From Chalara sp. BL73 (Eukaryota > Ascomycota > Leotiomycetes > Helotiales), in NCBI GenBank assembly GCA_918026815.1, contig CAKJVC010000229.1:310001-374000 (forward strand): a DNA stretch of 64,000 nt, in the 5' to 3' direction. The stretch's first letter is position 1, and each line of letters opens with the position of its first letter. The position numbers were made by a program, and so were the translations under genes. Shown piece after piece: positions 1 to 10,378 of the stretch. The notes below the pieces were generated by a model that worked only from the letters and a program-made list of their open reading frames with translations, was not told the DNA's origin and searched no databases.

Positions 1-2
1 TG

Positions 3-665
3 TATGGTCAGTTATTTACTCGCATAAGTGATCTTCATCGACTATGTCAAGAGACATATGCAAACTTCCCCAATCAACTTCGCTATTCTCCACGCGAAGA
101 ATCAACGAGTCCAAATGATGCTGGCCATCTAATGGTTCAAGCATATTTGTACCTCAGTTTGCTTCAGAATAGCTTTCTGATCGACCGAGTGGCTATCGCG
201 CGTGGCTTCCAGAACGGCCAACGGCTTCTTGATACGGCAGTGGAAATGATGGATATAACAACGATGTTCTGGAGAAAGAGAGATCAGCTTATGATATATA
301 CGTCATTATTTGATTGGATAATCACTTGTTACGGTATTCCATGCGCTGGCGTCGTTTGCGTTGAGCTTCTTAAGCAAGCAAATGGGCAAAGCGAACTTGT
401 ATTACCCCGCTCTTCAGCTATTCAGAAGCTGACAATATTCATTGCCTTCCTGGAATGGATCCGACCAACTGATGGAAATTTTATGCTTGCGGGTAGGCTG
501 AAAAAGGTGTTGCAAAGAATTTTGGATAGGGTTCTTGATCCACCAAAAGAAGTTGCTGGTAATAGTGATGTGGTAGAACTTCCATTTGACCCCATGTTTG
601 AGCCGTTCGGAGAAATGGATTGGCTTAACACGATAGACTGGACCCAAGGCTCTTGGATAGAATGA
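3..665 (+). CDS. Fungal transcription factor, C-terminal part (5' end off window)
   Basis: The frame is open from base 3 to the stop at 663-665 with no break, so the visible ATG at 132 is internal and the true start lies left of the window. The 220 visible residues are helical and match in style the C-terminal end of fungal-specific Zn2Cys6 regulators: a stretch YGQLFTRISDLHRLCQ, a later CGVP-like helix region and a short acidic-hydrophobic tail ending MDWLNTIDWTQGSWIE. Such tails often act in activation. No zinc cluster is in view, so the DNA-binding class is inferred from the family, not seen. No intron is needed. The regulated genes cannot be named from this fragment. Confidence 0.6.
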   Translation, partial: YGQLFTRISDLHRLCQETYANFPNQLRYSPREESTSPNDAGHLMVQAYLYLSLLQNSFLIDRVAIARGFQNGQRLLDTAVEMMDITTMFWRKRDQLMIYTSLFDWIITCYGIPCAGVVCVELLKQANGQSELVLPRSSAIQKLTIFIAFLEWIRPTDGNFMLAGRLKKVLQRILDRVLDPPKEVAGNSDVVELPFDPMFEPFGEMDWLNTIDWTQGSWIE

Positions 666-1736
666 ATGAACAATACAGTGATGCTCAAATGTGCTCTGTG
701 AAGGCGCGATGGTTTTCGCGGTGGATGTAGGTGTGGACCTCACCTCATCAGTAGGAAGAGCAGATCCTCCTCCGTTACAGGTTGCCAGAGCCTGCAGGAA
801 GGAATTATAATTGATTAATTATTATTGACTATCGAGAATCATCCATCGTCATGCACATCTTCTCAACTGAGATATGCCTCCCATCCCTCACCTGCGGAAT
901 TATTCAAGTAACAACTGTACTTACAGGAAAGGTGCACAGGATGAATCATTCTCGGAAAACATCCTACTTCACCCGGAAGCTCTCCTTGCCATCTTTACCA
1001 ACCAAAAGCAAAATTTCAGAATCAGCGAGTACGCAGATATTTCCGCCTTGGATTCGCTCATCACTTCCCTACAACATCTGAAGATAGTAAGAAACTTCCT
1101 ATAACGCCTGTTATTTGACCATCTTCATGTGAATTCCCGATTCCCCAACTCCAAATCATGGAAAACTCTTATCGGCGCCCTGCGCTGAAGAAAGAAACTA
1201 CGTGCAGCTGTTTTCCAGTGAGAGACATGCTTGGACTCATTTTTATTATAAGCACAGATCTGCAGGCTGTTTACACCATGGCTGTGGGCGTATGTTTGCG
1301 ACTCGTCCTGAAATGTAAGAATATCATCAGCAGACAAATTCAGGTGTGATGGTAGAGAAGGAGCATCTCCAGCCAAAACATTGTCGTCCAGAGAGAGAGA
1401 GAGAGAAGCAGAAGAGGAGCCCGGTCTTTCTAGTGTGTTTTCGCAGCCTGAACTCAACAAAAGCAGCAATTGAGTCACTCACGTGTGCATCCATTGTATG
1501 CTCTCTATTTGTTAGGTTACACTAAGTTAATAGCTGTTAATATTATACAGACAAATGTTGGATGAACTGTTAAAACATTAAATTCGTGAACGTTTCAGGT
1601 GTAGACCTCATTTCCCACAGAGGAGGAAAAGGAGGTCCATGTTTAAGCGATACCAAGATGATGTCAACACGTGACTTGGCAGCGTTCAGGAAAATTCGCG
1701 TTTGGCACTTCTCACCAGATCAACGGCAAATACAAT
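666..1736. other. Intergenic, no gene recognised
   Basis: About 1.07 kb between the regulator fragment and the rhodanese gene. Only short frames without family resemblance are present. A (GA)8 microsatellite lies at 1391-1406. The stretch should hold the terminator of the first gene and the promoter of the second; I see no clear TATA box. Confidence 0.6.
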
Positions 1737-3017
1737 ATGAAAGTCCATAAGGTTGGGACATCAGACCCTGTGTCTTTCAACTGTATCTGTCCTGCCCAGT
1801 CTAATGGCGGTGGTAGTATCCTGTTGTTTTACCGCTACTTCGCTGCCCCTCCCTCGCTGCCCAAAATTCACACTCCTCGAATTAGTGATCTTGAACAGTT
1901 AGCAGCCTTTCATAGAGACTTGTGTGAGAAGCTACACCTTGGAGGTAAGATTCGGATCGCGACGGAGGGGTTTAATATTACAGTTGGAGGCACAAAGGAT
2001 GAGATCGAGATTTACATGGAAAGTTGTATGCTGCACTGGAGTTTTGATGGGTTGGACCTTGATACTAGGGAACAGCAGGAAGCATTCTTCAAACCAAGCG
2101 CGGGCGGATGTGCTTGTGCTTTTGAGGGTGCGAGTGTAAGAGTAGCAGCAGAGATCACGCCGCTTGGTGTTACGAATTATGTGCCGAGTGATTGGGATAT
2201 AGTGAAGAGCCTTACGCCGGCGGAATTTCACGAGAAGTGCTGGAAAGATGAGAAGAAGGTCCTGGTTGACGTCAGAAATCACTATGAGAGTCGGATAGGC
2301 TATTTTGTTGATCCAAAGACTAGAGAGAAGGCTATCACTCCCGAAGTTAGGCGGTTCTCGCAGTTTCCGCTTTATGTCAAGACCCATATGTCAGAATTAG
2401 AAACAAAAGCAACCGATGCTGGGGCTGAGAAAGGGAGGAACATCATGACTTATTGCACTGGAGGGATTAGATGCGAGAAGGGAGTCAGGTGGATGGCTGA
2501 GAAAATGGAGCAGCGGGAAGGAGATGTGATTTGTACTTTGAAGGGCGGCATTTCGGCTTACCTGGCTTGGATGGACAAGGAGATCAAAGCAGGGAGGAAA
2601 TGTCCCAACGATTCGCTCTTCCACGGAAAGAACTATGTTTTTGATGCAAGAGGATCTATTGGACTGGAGGAAAGCGAAGGATTGGAACCAGTTTCTTCCT
2701 GCCATGTGTGTGGCATACGATCAGATAGGCTGAGCAAGTGCTGCTCAAAAAGGTGCCATCTCGTTCTGGTGGTTTGTGCTCCATGCGAGGAATCAACTCG
2801 GCCAGTATGTTGTCAAAGCTGCCGAGATTTAGACTCAGAGCTCGCTCTTAATGCAACGAATCTTCCAAGGAGTCAGAAGCCAATTTGTGTTTGCGAACTG
2901 GAACGCGAAGCAAGGCTTTGGGGCGATCGCCTAATTCAGTCAAAGAAGCTACTGAAACGGGGGGATGGATTTGGAGGCGTTCATGATATTAAAATACAAG
3001 TCAAGATTATTGACTGA
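1737..3017 (+). CDS. TrhO/YceA-like rhodanese-domain protein with Cys-rich C-terminus
   Basis: Single-exon gene of 426 residues. I chose the ATG at 1737; the frame continues upstream but only with a GTG. The N-terminal part carries the TrhO/YceA (UPF0176) arrangement, with LLFYRYFA near residue 30 and an acylphosphatase-like region (KIRIATEGFNITVGGT). A rhodanese domain follows, with VDVRNHYESRIG and the active-site loop YCTGGIRCEKG, whose catalytic Cys is about residue 240. The C-terminal 100 residues hold several CxxC pairs that probably bind zinc, as in the TSTD2-type eukaryotic relatives. Bacterial TrhO hydroxylates uridine 34 of tRNA; that this protein does the same is inference. The catalytic cysteine and the CTGGIRC signature are intact. 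Confidence 0.85.
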   Translation: MKVHKVGTSDPVSFNCICPAQSNGGGSILLFYRYFAAPPSLPKIHTPRISDLEQLAAFHRDLCEKLHLGGKIRIATEGFNITVGGTKDEIEIYMESCMLHWSFDGLDLDTREQQEAFFKPSAGGCACAFEGASVRVAAEITPLGVTNYVPSDWDIVKSLTPAEFHEKCWKDEKKVLVDVRNHYESRIGYFVDPKTREKAITPEVRRFSQFPLYVKTHMSELETKATDAGAEKGRNIMTYCTGGIRCEKGVRWMAEKMEQREGDVICTLKGGISAYLAWMDKEIKAGRKCPNDSLFHGKNYVFDARGSIGLEESEGLEPVSSCHVCGIRSDRLSKCCSKRCHLVLVVCAPCEESTRPVCCQSCRDLDSELALNATNLPRSQKPICVCELEREARLWGDRLIQSKKLLKRGDGFGGVHDIKIQVKIID

Positions 3018-4891
3018 GTAAGTTACCGCAAAGACATTCTTTGAAAAATATCGAAAAAAACTGGAACTTGCAACCCGCCTCCGTGGCTGTCCATCAGTCA
3101 GATCTTAAGCCTAGATAACAAAGGCCGACTTCACAATTTTTTTTTAAGAATATCTGCCATGATGATGTGGTACAAAAGCAGAAGGCCGTGCATAATAAAT
3201 GTGTAAGTACTTAGCCTACAATTATGGAAACGGTGTTCCTTTGCTTCTCTGCCACCTCTGGTCAAAGGGGTCACGAAAACATGCTTGATACCGCAACAGA
3301 CGCTTTCATCTGAGGGAAAGGGCCACAAGTCTACAGCTCATGTTTCACTGTTTCTGCTCTTGATGCATGTCAGGACATTACACATCTTTCAGTAACTTGG
3401 ATGCTTGTCTTGTTTCTTTTGTATCGCCTTTAGCCTTGCCCTGGTACTATTCGAGAAACGAAGTGTTATTGCCGGACTGCATAAAAGATGATACTTAAGG
3501 CTTGACACCTCTTTACGTTCTGGTGATATACGTAAGACCAGCACTACAGATCAAAAGCATATGGCCAATGACCAAAAAGGACGAAATGACCAGAAAATCA
3601 AGAGAAGAGGCCGTGGAAGATGCAGGTGAGCAGGCCGAAGAGGGAGAAGAAGCCAGCTCTATGTAGATCCCTCATCTAATGTTGTGAGCGCCTGGGCTGG
3701 GTTGAGATTCGGGAATTGATGGCAAGTGTCCTTTGTGTATGATATCCCTGCTTCCCAAATATTCATGGAGCGATCACTTCCATGGCTGGCAAGAATATCA
3801 AATAAGGTCTGGCATCCAGTAGCATGCTAAGTGTTTCCGTTGAGTGCCTCTACTTTGGATTCACCTTGAGATCACAAAGAGCATGACAACCAACCTCCGA
3901 TACTTCCTGCCTTAGAACCAAAACCGATACTGGGTACTACAGGCACATCGATTTCTTAACGGGCACCATGGATGCCTGACTTTTGCTATCCAAACCTCCC
4001 GCTCATTCATCCTCTTCCCCTCAACATCAGACCAAGCCCACGTGCCTCGCTCCCTGATCCTCCGCTCCCCTTCCTCGCCCCTCACCATCCGCATCTTTGA
4101 ATCCAATAGGTGAAACCAAGCCTTCCATCCCGCTGCAATGCCGTCCCGCAGCCCCATTCCCACAACAAACACTCGTGCCTCCTCTGCTCTCACACCCTTT
4201 CAGATTGCTCGGCTGTCCCCGCGCGCTATCGAATATGCAGGTCGTCCCTTTCCTCTTTCCTTTCCCCGCGCCTGCTGAGGTGCGTATGGTACAGCAGAAG
4301 GAGGTGCCGCGGAAACAGTGGTCTTGCCTGCTAACCTGTGCTCATTACATTAGAAGCGGGGAAAGGAAGAAAGAGAGGGGGGTGTACGGCATTGGTGGAT
4401 TGCAAGTCTTGGACGGCGAGCAGACCAGAAGGATCGCCGAAGAGTTTTATGCGTTTGGCGTTGATTGCGAGGGCCATCAAGGTGGTAATGAGGAGGAAAA
4501 TGAGGTTTCGCATGGTGAGAACCTGGAATACGTTTTCCTATTTCACGTCACGTAATGTGTGAGGGAGCATCAGAAGAGTAATATGCCATACGGATAGGCA
4601 ATAGTCGTAGCTGACGAAGCAGAGAATATTAGGAATGTGAATCAAAACATTCCGAATTCCTTGCGAAGAAGCGAACCCCTTTTATCTCCTCGGACCGCGA
4701 AGGGACATCGCAGGAATGAATGTAACGACTTTTGCTTAAAACAAGCCGTCATGTCAGAGTTCATCATAGTTGTATAATGGTATCGATTAAATAACCATCC
4801 TTTCGCCGAAGCGCCTTCCCACTATATGGGCAACACTCGCTCAATAAATGGACAGGGGCCTCCATTCCTACACCGAGACATGTTTCTATAT
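3018..4891. other. Intergenic 1.9 kb, possible short spliced transcript
   Basis: No recognised gene. On the plus strand a frame at 4097-4555 is open for 152 residues, but it is rich in Pro, Leu and charged residues and matches nothing I know. It contains a plausible intron: GTGCGT donor near 4280, TGCTAAC branch site near 4328 and an AG at 4351. Splicing it would give a different short C-terminus. I treat coding here as unproven. The end of the stretch contains the 3' flank of the phosphate transporter. Confidence 0.4.
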
Positions 4892-7686
4892 TTACATCCC
4901 TACTACGAACATCAATCCATATCCAACGGATATTACCACTACAAGTGACATGATGCTGGCAGGCACCCCACGGCTGATGAAGTGCTTGACTTGAAGGTAT
5001 CGTTGGCCTGTTTGAGAATCTTCCATCATGATAGCAGCTACTTTACGTTAGTACGTATAGTCACAGACGCCTTCGTCTAGATGAGTCCAAAGAATGACTT
5101 ACTCATGTTAGGGAAGCCACTAGTGGGTAATCCCATGGCAGCGCTGCACATCAGTGCACCGCTCATTACCAAAAGGTTGGGATGTGGCTCCTCCATGCCC
5201 ATTCCAACGCTGTGAACCAGTGGCAAGATGATTAGTGCGGCAACAGTGTGAGAAATAAACGTTGCTACAACCAAGATCAAGCAGGAGAAGACAACCATTA
5301 CGGCATACAAAGACAATCCTTGCACTTCATTAGTAATAGCATTGGCGATGGTATGCAGTAGACCCGAAGAATTGACTGCTTTGCCGAGCGATAAGCCGCC
5401 AGCGGCCAAAATTATGATAGTCCATAGAAAGTTGTTGAAGTCTTCCTTGGTAAGGATGCCGGTGCCAAAGAAGAGGACAATAGGAATGATAGCCACAATG
5501 CCCATTTCACCAAATAGCCACTCGAGTTGATGACTTACACACCAGAGAATAATGGTGGCCAGTGTGACGAGCGAGATAAACCACTGAACGCCGCTGAATT
5601 TGTCTTTCACGGGACGAACGGCCACGATAGTGGTTCCTTTCCCAGGTCGAAAGGTGAACAGAAGCAAAAACCAAATGATGATGATGGATATTATGCCTAC
5701 AGGAATAGCGATGAAGAACCACACAGCCCATGATGGCTGTGGATCCATTATTTGGAGAGCGACAATGTTCTGCGGTGAAGCAATTGGTGAGAGCATACCA
5801 CCAATGTTAGAGGCAAGGGCAATGCCAAGAATGAGCGCCTTTGACATTTGAGAGTCGGAGGGCAGGTTTCGTAACATGGGCTAAGATGATTAGCAGATAG
5901 ATTCCCCTTCAGTTCGAGAGCTTACCTGAATAATGGAGAAGCATAGCACTGGAGCTGCAACATTGCTTATCCACATGCTTGCAAATGCTGCCACAAGCAT
6001 ATTCGTCACAAGTACAGTGCGTGGTCTGGTACCTGCTTTGCTAAGAACAAATGTGGCGATCCTCTTCGCTATATCATATTTCGACAAAGCGGCAGCGATT
6101 GTGAAGCCACCAAGAAGCAATAGAATAACTGGTGTCCACATTGCTGCAACTATGTATTTAGTTGCTGCATCCGCGTCGAGTCTCCGATGAGGCTTATCTT
6201 CTGACCTGACCACTCTCAGAACCACAGAGAGAAATGGTATCAGCAGAGAAGTGACAAATAAGGGAATGACCTAGGATCATTAGCAAGAAGATACAAAACT
6301 TCAATGAGCTTCATACCTCAGTTGCCCATAACAAGCTGACGAAAATCAGCATCGCTAAACAATTTTGCTGTTCTGGCTTCTTCATGATTGGAATAAAAAG
6401 AAGCGCGAAAAACACTCCAATTATGACAATCAAAGTAAGCATTGTTGAACTGAAAAGCCAGGTTGGGCACCGGAATCTCCCAATTGGAGTTTCAAGCTCT
6501 TTCATGTTTACCATATCATCATCGTCCCCTTGAAGACGGGCTTTTGCAGGATCGTTGTCTGTTCCAAGAAGAGTCCTTCTCAAACCCATATTCGCAGCTT
6601 GCGCTTTCCGCTCAATGCCAATCATCTCACGCCAAACTGTATTTCTCTCCCATACTACATGCTCACGAAGGTGTAAGCGTAACTCCTTCTTAGCAAGAGC
6701 CACATCGTCTTGAGTAACAATGGATGCATAAGCTTGTTCCATGCGACTAATATTCTCTTCAATATGCTTTATGGTCTCTGGAAGGAAAGGATGTGCCGTA
6801 GATACATAGTTCTGGACATATTTAGATTTCAGACTCCGGTCTAATATTTTATCGTACTTTTTCAACACTTTGGTGAAGCCGGTCTTGTTTAACTGGACAA
6901 AAGATTTTAACTCGCAAAGCTGTACATACAGGCTGATTGCTCGCTTCTTTAAGGTGATACCAGAGGAGTATAGAGCGGAGAAAGCCTGCTCAGCAAAATC
7001 GTCATACGCTTGGCTGTTTCTTCGAATCGATTTGGTAAACTCAGTTGATGCTCTCATATCGTCGACAGCTCCGTCGCGTCCCAAATTTGCGTCGTAAGGT
7101 GTACTCTTACTCCGTACGCCACCTACTGGCCTTGTAGGCCTCTGCAAAGCAGTGCTTTCATCATCATCGTCGTCCTCGCTGTCCTCAATGCCTCCATCGA
7201 CTGACTTACTAATCGTGCTCGTCCGCCGGACTCTGTTCGTGAAACTTCTAAATATGCTACCTTGTCGCGGCCGATCGCTTGTACGCCCACTCGTTTCAGG
7301 TCTGCCATCTTGACCATCAGGTTGGCCAAAGTTTTCCGCCTCATACGATTCTTCATCCCGCAGGAATTCTGACACCTCGCCATAAATCTCAAGCTCCTTC
7401 AGTTGGTAAAACGAAGATATCTTCTCCAATTCCACATCCAAGGCTCGTGAAAACGTTTGATCTGGGTCAAAATCAGGTTGTATTAGGGGGGTATTTTCCG
7501 CATCTTCACCCCCAGCTGGCCGATGTACGCTTTTCTCGAGCTGGAAAATGCTGTTTCACTCTTTAGCAACATGGCACAAATTTGGGGGTCACAACAGGCT
7601 TACAGCTTCTTCAAATTACTATATGCGATGTAGTGACTGCTCCAGTCTGGTACCGCATTGAACTGGATGCTGTGAGAGAACTTCAT
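4892..7686 (-). CDS. SPX-domain low-affinity phosphate transporter (SLC13/Pho87-Pho90 type)
   Basis: Five exons on the minus strand: 7686-7604, 7550-6317, 6270-5926, 5880-5103 and 5037-4892, giving 861 residues, the usual size for yeast Pho87/Pho90/Pho91. Exon 1 gives the classic SPX start MKFSHSIQFNAVPDWSS, and the SPX core continues to about residue 300 (FVQLNKTGFTKVLKKYDK near 250-267). SPX domains sense inositol pyrophosphates. From about residue 395 onward there are many membrane segments of the anion permease family, with SNIGGMLSPIASPQN and the closing GFPNMTA and VKHFISRGVPASI motifs. The last intron has a perfect TACTAAC branch site. Acidic and serine-rich linkers lie between the two SPX parts. 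It should import phosphate at the plasma membrane or release it from the vacuole; the sequence does not decide which. Confidence 0.93.
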
Positions 7687-8517
7687 CTCGTCTACCTCCT
7701 CCAAGTCCCGGAGTTTTTGAGCCCGTTTGATCGCTTTCTTAGTTTCCCTTTCCTTTCGCTCCTGTATGCCTTGAAAGTCTGCAAGCTCAAACTCCTCGAA
7801 ATCTGCGAGCTGGTGCCCGTTTCGTGCAAAGGCACTCCCTCCTCTTCCCAGCCTTGTTGAGGTTCGACCTGTGGTATCGTTGGTCCCGGGTGCACGGCTG
7901 TTAATCGACGTAGAGGAGGAGGGGTAACTGGAGGGAAGTGAGGAGTCTATCTTGAGAAATTCGAAGTAATAGAGGTAGATACGACTAAGGACATGCTTGG
8001 TGGGCCGGCGTAATCTTTCAGTGCAGATACAGCAGCTGTGGAGCTATTTTAGGTGTAAAATGCTAAGACTAGTGCGAAAGCACCTTGCGAGAAAAGGCTC
8101 CTTATAGGACAAGAAACCTATCGTTTCTTTGGACTACTTTGGATGTTTTGGTGAGGCCTAAGTTTGAGCTGATGGTAAAGGAAGCTAGAGAGAGCATGCT
8201 CAAATGACGAGATGTGATTCGTGACCAGTTCCAGAAGCCTAAAATTCTCGATGGGCCAAGAATGCGCACCCACGACGCCTCAAACCACCATTTCACGTGC
8301 GGCAATAGTGTGGGGGGAAGTGGTGGGGGAAGGCGCAATGACAACAGCTACCCAATTGCTGCGAGGCTGCACTTATCCTCTATTAGCCTCTCAATGTATC
8401 GAGGAAATCTATCATATTTGCAAGAAACATGAAACAGGGTAATCATTGTTAGATTTGGTAGAAAGTCACTCGAGTCCTCGGAACAATCTGATTGTCACCA
8501 TCATTAGCAGCGTTAGC
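7687..8517. other. Divergent intergenic region, promoters on both sides
   Basis: About 830 bp between the divergently transcribed phosphate transporter and the ketopantoate reductase-like gene. It should hold both promoters. I see no convincing ORF or clear TATA box, and no Pho4-type CACGTG box was noticed. Confidence 0.5.
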
Positions 8518-9501
8518 ATGCCTCCCCGAGTGCTGATATTTGGCACCGGCAGCATTGGCGCAGTTTATGCCTTAATCATTTCGCGGGCAATCCCAGAATC
8601 TAACATTGTTGCAATTTGCAGGTCTAATTACAATGCAACTGCGAAAGATGGATTTACGATTCATTCAACGATGTGGGGTGAGAACCAGAAAGTCAGACCA
8701 ACTGTAGCACGTTCCATCACCGAGGCCGTGGCGCTGAGTCCTGTACCGTTCGACTACATACTTGTCTGCTCTAAAGTACTGCCAAGCGACCCATCTACAG
8801 CGGAGCTCATCAAACCTGCTGTCTCTGAGACTACAAGTATCGTTCTAGTACAAAATGGTATTGCCATTGAAGAACCGTTTGCAAAGTTGTTTCCGAACAA
8901 CCCATTGCTGAGCACTGTTGTCTACCTACCAGCCACGCAAACGGCCCCAGGCGTGATTCAGCACAGAGATATCGCGCATCTTCATATCGGGACATATCCA
9001 AGCAATGCTTCGTCAATAGCCAAGGATGCTGCTGCAGCTTTCGCGGCAATGATTACGGCAGGCAACGGGACAACCGAGCTTCACGAAGATGTGCAATTAG
9101 AACGTTGGTCAAAAGTTATTATGAATGCAGCATGGAACCCGGTCTGTGCATTATCCAGATCTCGGGACAGGTCATTCTTGGACTCGAGTCCTGACGCCGA
9201 GGACTTCATCCGTGATGTTATGCTTGAAGTTGTTTCAGTAGCTAATGCCTCCGGCTTCACCTCTCTAAATGCCGAGACAGTGGAAAGGCAATTAGGCATG
9301 GCGGTTAGACGCCAAATAGGTGTTGAACCTAGTATGATGGCAGATGCCTTAGCTGGCAGAAATATGGAAATCGACGCCATTGTTGGCAATGTGATCAAAC
9401 TTGGCAAGGAGCATAAAGTATCGACACCTTTGCTGCGGACACTATACGCGCTTGTCAATGCTTTGGATGATAGCTTTACGAAATTACGTCAGGTAGATTG
9501 A
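8518..9501 (+). CDS. Ketopantoate reductase-like protein (PanE/ApbA family)
   Basis: Single exon, 327 residues. The start is ATG 8518 (MPPRVLIFGTGSIG); the upstream extension of the frame has only a TTG. The N-terminal Rossmann motif GTGSIG binds NADP(H). The segment VLVQNG is the family's substrate/cofactor loop. The C-terminal helical domain has the catalytic lysine in WSKVIMNAAWNP and the conserved acidic residue in GRNMEID, so the active site looks intact. The family reduces 2-dehydropantoate to pantoate for coenzyme A synthesis. Fungi often carry several paralogues of unknown substrate, so the exact reaction is uncertain. It stands next to an accessory metabolic region but shares no obvious promoter motif with it. 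Confidence 0.85.
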   Translation: MPPRVLIFGTGSIGAVYALIISRAIPESNIVAICRSNYNATAKDGFTIHSTMWGENQKVRPTVARSITEAVALSPVPFDYILVCSKVLPSDPSTAELIKPAVSETTSIVLVQNGIAIEEPFAKLFPNNPLLSTVVYLPATQTAPGVIQHRDIAHLHIGTYPSNASSIAKDAAAAFAAMITAGNGTTELHEDVQLERWSKVIMNAAWNPVCALSRSRDRSFLDSSPDAEDFIRDVMLEVVSVANASGFTSLNAETVERQLGMAVRRQIGVEPSMMADALAGRNMEIDAIVGNVIKLGKEHKVSTPLLRTLYALVNALDDSFTKLRQVD

Positions 9502-10378
9502 AAGAAGTCCTGATAAAATTCACGAAACATAGGTATCACGATATAAAGAAATGGAAAAATATTTATCGTTCCGGGATGTGATTTTATAGGAATGGCGCTT
9601 TCCCAAGACCCAGTTAGATGTTTGAAAAAGGTTGGCTACATGAACCACAATGTTGAGCATCAAATATTTTGTAGGATCAACTTTTGCCATTGCTTTAGCA
9701 CTTCTTGATAGATCTTCCACTTCACAGCCAATGGCATGTACCTCATGTGTTAGGTATGAGTTCATTGTTATAAGATACTTCTCTTCTATTCCTGCCCCAG
9801 CGAGCCTGGAAAATCCAAGTTTCGCAATCATTCTATATTGTATTGTTGCTAAAATGAATACGAAGTCTTAACGTAATCATTATTCTCCGGCATTAAGCCT
9901 CTATCCGAGCCGAGCCGAGTATCCTTTTGAAATTTATTGAATAAGATATAGTATGCATTTAGACTACCAGGATATCATCTAAAAGCAAACAAATAGGCTT
10001 AATGACGACCTCAAAATTAAATAAATGAGTAAACATATAATGAGGAAAGAGCATACATGCTTGGGATTGGGACCTAGTTCTGAATTGGTTGACAATGTGT
10101 ATAGTAGAACAGACATTGGTAGAGCCACCTACCTCTTTTGGCTTCATGCCTTTATTGTCTCATCTGAGAATTCTAGAGTCTACTGACCCCGCACGGGAAC
10201 TATACTGGCTCCCCGAACTGGCCTTGTATTCATTTCTTCAGATGGTTGATGAGCCCACGATTGCTAAAGACTAGTATTGAGTGACTTCCATAATTGGCAC
10301 CAACTACACCTACAAAAAGGCTGGTTCACAGTGTCCACTTAGGCTGAGATACTCACTCTCCCATCACCCGATTTGAGT
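9502..10378. other. Intergenic, with an unidentified 103-residue minus-strand frame
   Basis: On the minus strand 9831-9520 encodes 103 residues starting MIAKLGFSRLAGAGIEEKYL. Its composition looks protein-like, and it could be the last exon or a relic of a lost gene, but I cannot assign a family and no convincing upstream exon was found. The rest, which includes the 3' flank of the MFS gene, shows nothing else. Confidence 0.3.

Noticed and set aside
4097..4555. 152-codon plus-strand frame
   Set aside because: Low-complexity Pro/Leu and charged composition with no family match; a possible intron exists, but coding is not shown, so it is only mentioned in the intergenic entry.
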